Shown one piece after another: positions 44,045 through 44,526 of a DNA stretch of 44,526 nucleotides. The DNA lies in assembly GCF_036625275.1 (NCBI RefSeq), contig NZ_JAZKUD010000032.1, positions 1-44,526 on the forward strand. The letters are read 5' to 3'. The DNA comes from Accumulibacter sp036625275. Its GTDB lineage: Bacteria > Pseudomonadota > Gammaproteobacteria > Burkholderiales > Rhodocyclaceae. The notes beneath the pieces were generated by a model. It ran no database searches, was not told where the DNA came from, and saw nothing but the letters and a program-made list of their open reading frames with translations. Within the stretch, counting starts at the first letter, position 1; the number at the start of each line of letters is the position of its first letter. The translations under genes were made by a program, and so were the position numbers.

Positions 44045-44067
44045 TGCCCTCCGGCTCGTCAGACCTG

Positions 44068-44101
44068 CCGTCATCCGGCAGTCACATTGCCCTCGTATCC
44101 T
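44068..44101 (+). promoter_or_regulatory. Pho-box-like promoter upstream of phoU (copy 2)
   Basis: CCGTCAT (44068-44074), 4 bases, CAGTCAC (44079-44085), 10 bases, TATCCT (44096-44101). Both 7-mers match the PhoB half-site CTGTCA(T/C) with one mismatch, at an 11-bp period, and the distance to the -10 is that expected when the box replaces the -35. Confidence 0.68.
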
Positions 44102-44140
44102 GCAGGCGTGATTCCCATTTCGAAATATGAGGCCAGCCCC

Positions 44141-44526
44141 ATGAGCAGTCATCTCAGCAAGCAGTTCGATCTCGAACTGGAAGGTATCCGTACCCGCGTC
44201 CTGCAGATGGGTGGCCTGGTCGAGAGGCAGTTGATGGCGGCGATCGACGCCTTCAGCACCGGCAATATCGAGGCCATGCAGGAAGTCGTCCGGACGGACG
44301 CTGAAGTGGATGCTTACGAAGTTGGCATCGATGAGGACTGCACCCTGCTCATCGCACGCCGGCAACCCGCCGCTTGCGATCTGCGGTTGGTGATGGCCAT
44401 CTCGCGGATTGTCACCGACCTCGAGCGCAGCGGCGACAAGGCGGCCAAGATCGCCAACAAGTCGCGCAAGCTGCATCGGGTCAGCGGGCAGCGCATCCCG
44501 CGACTGTCCGATCTTCATCATTGCGG
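44141..44526 (+). CDS. phoU: Phosphate signalling protein PhoU, copy 2, cut by the window end
   Basis: Second PhoU, 128 codons visible and still open. MSSHLSKQFDLELEGIRTRVLQMGG is nearly the same as copy 1. In the first metal motif it reads ERSGD instead of ERIGD (TDLERSGDKAAKIA); whether the second motif is intact cannot be seen. Its own Pho-box-like promoter in the 96-bp gap after pstB suggests separate expression. Confidence 0.92.
   Translation, partial: MSSHLSKQFDLELEGIRTRVLQMGGLVERQLMAAIDAFSTGNIEAMQEVVRTDAEVDAYEVGIDEDCTLLIARRQPAACDLRLVMAISRIVTDLERSGDKAAKIANKSRKLHRVSGQRIPRLSDLHHC

Overview
The window is an ordinary stretch of a GC-rich betaproteobacterial chromosome. Conserved blocks identify the class: the recA-recX pair, lptB-rpoN-hpf-ptsN followed by an HPr kinase (hprK), the carA-carB-greA / yhbY-rlmE-ftsH-folP-glmM order, and dapF-DUF484-xerC. 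The combination of a duplicated phoU/pst locus, a FimV-like protein and an Azospirillum-type phenylpyruvate decarboxylase points to Rhodocyclales; a polyphosphate-accumulating relative of Candidatus Accumulibacter is plausible but not proven from this sequence. I see no tRNA, rRNA, CRISPR array, prophage or intact insertion sequence. There is no obvious new enzymatic or defence system; the unusual signals are repeats and regulatory architecture.

Layout. 1-552 (minus): 5' part of a membrane-anchored protein built from a 39-bp in-frame tandem repeat, running off the left edge. 919-5046: riboflavin, thiamine and lipid genes (ribB with a degenerate RibA half, ribH, nusB, thiL, pgpA, pncC), closely packed or overlapping. 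5180-6949: FimV-like protein. 7097-12649: recA (with an SOS-box-like operator), recX, lptB, rpoN, hpf, ptsN, hprK, with a terminator-like hairpin between hpf and ptsN. 12657-16960: an orphan minus-strand gene, a UbiH-family hydroxylase, dsbC, a cation diffusion facilitator and a CBS-domain protein. 17243-28086: carAB, greA, a DUF4149 membrane protein, yhbY divergent from rlmE, ftsH, folP, glmM.

28087-39510 is looser and more accessory: a phosphate-binding-protein-like periplasmic protein next to a hybrid sensor kinase with a complete phosphorelay, a GNAT acetyltransferase, dapF-DUF484-xerC, a thiamine-diphosphate phenylpyruvate/indolepyruvate decarboxylase divergent from a PaaY-like hexapeptide protein, and an alpha/beta hydrolase. 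The intergenic gaps here carry four copies of a dispersed palindromic repeat (and a fifth, possibly related, inverted repeat), none of which I found in the first 28 kb.

39511-44526 is the high-affinity phosphate locus phoU-pstS-pstC-pstA-pstB followed by a second phoU cut by the right edge. Both phoU copies are preceded by a Pho-box-like pair of 7-mers (CCGTCAT-N4-7-mer) placed exactly 10 bp before a -10-like hexamer, suggesting that each copy has its own phosphate-starvation promoter. Start codons were chosen from ribosome-binding sites and family N-termini; several (pgpA TTG, carA GTG, ftsH TTG, glmM GTG) are not ATG.
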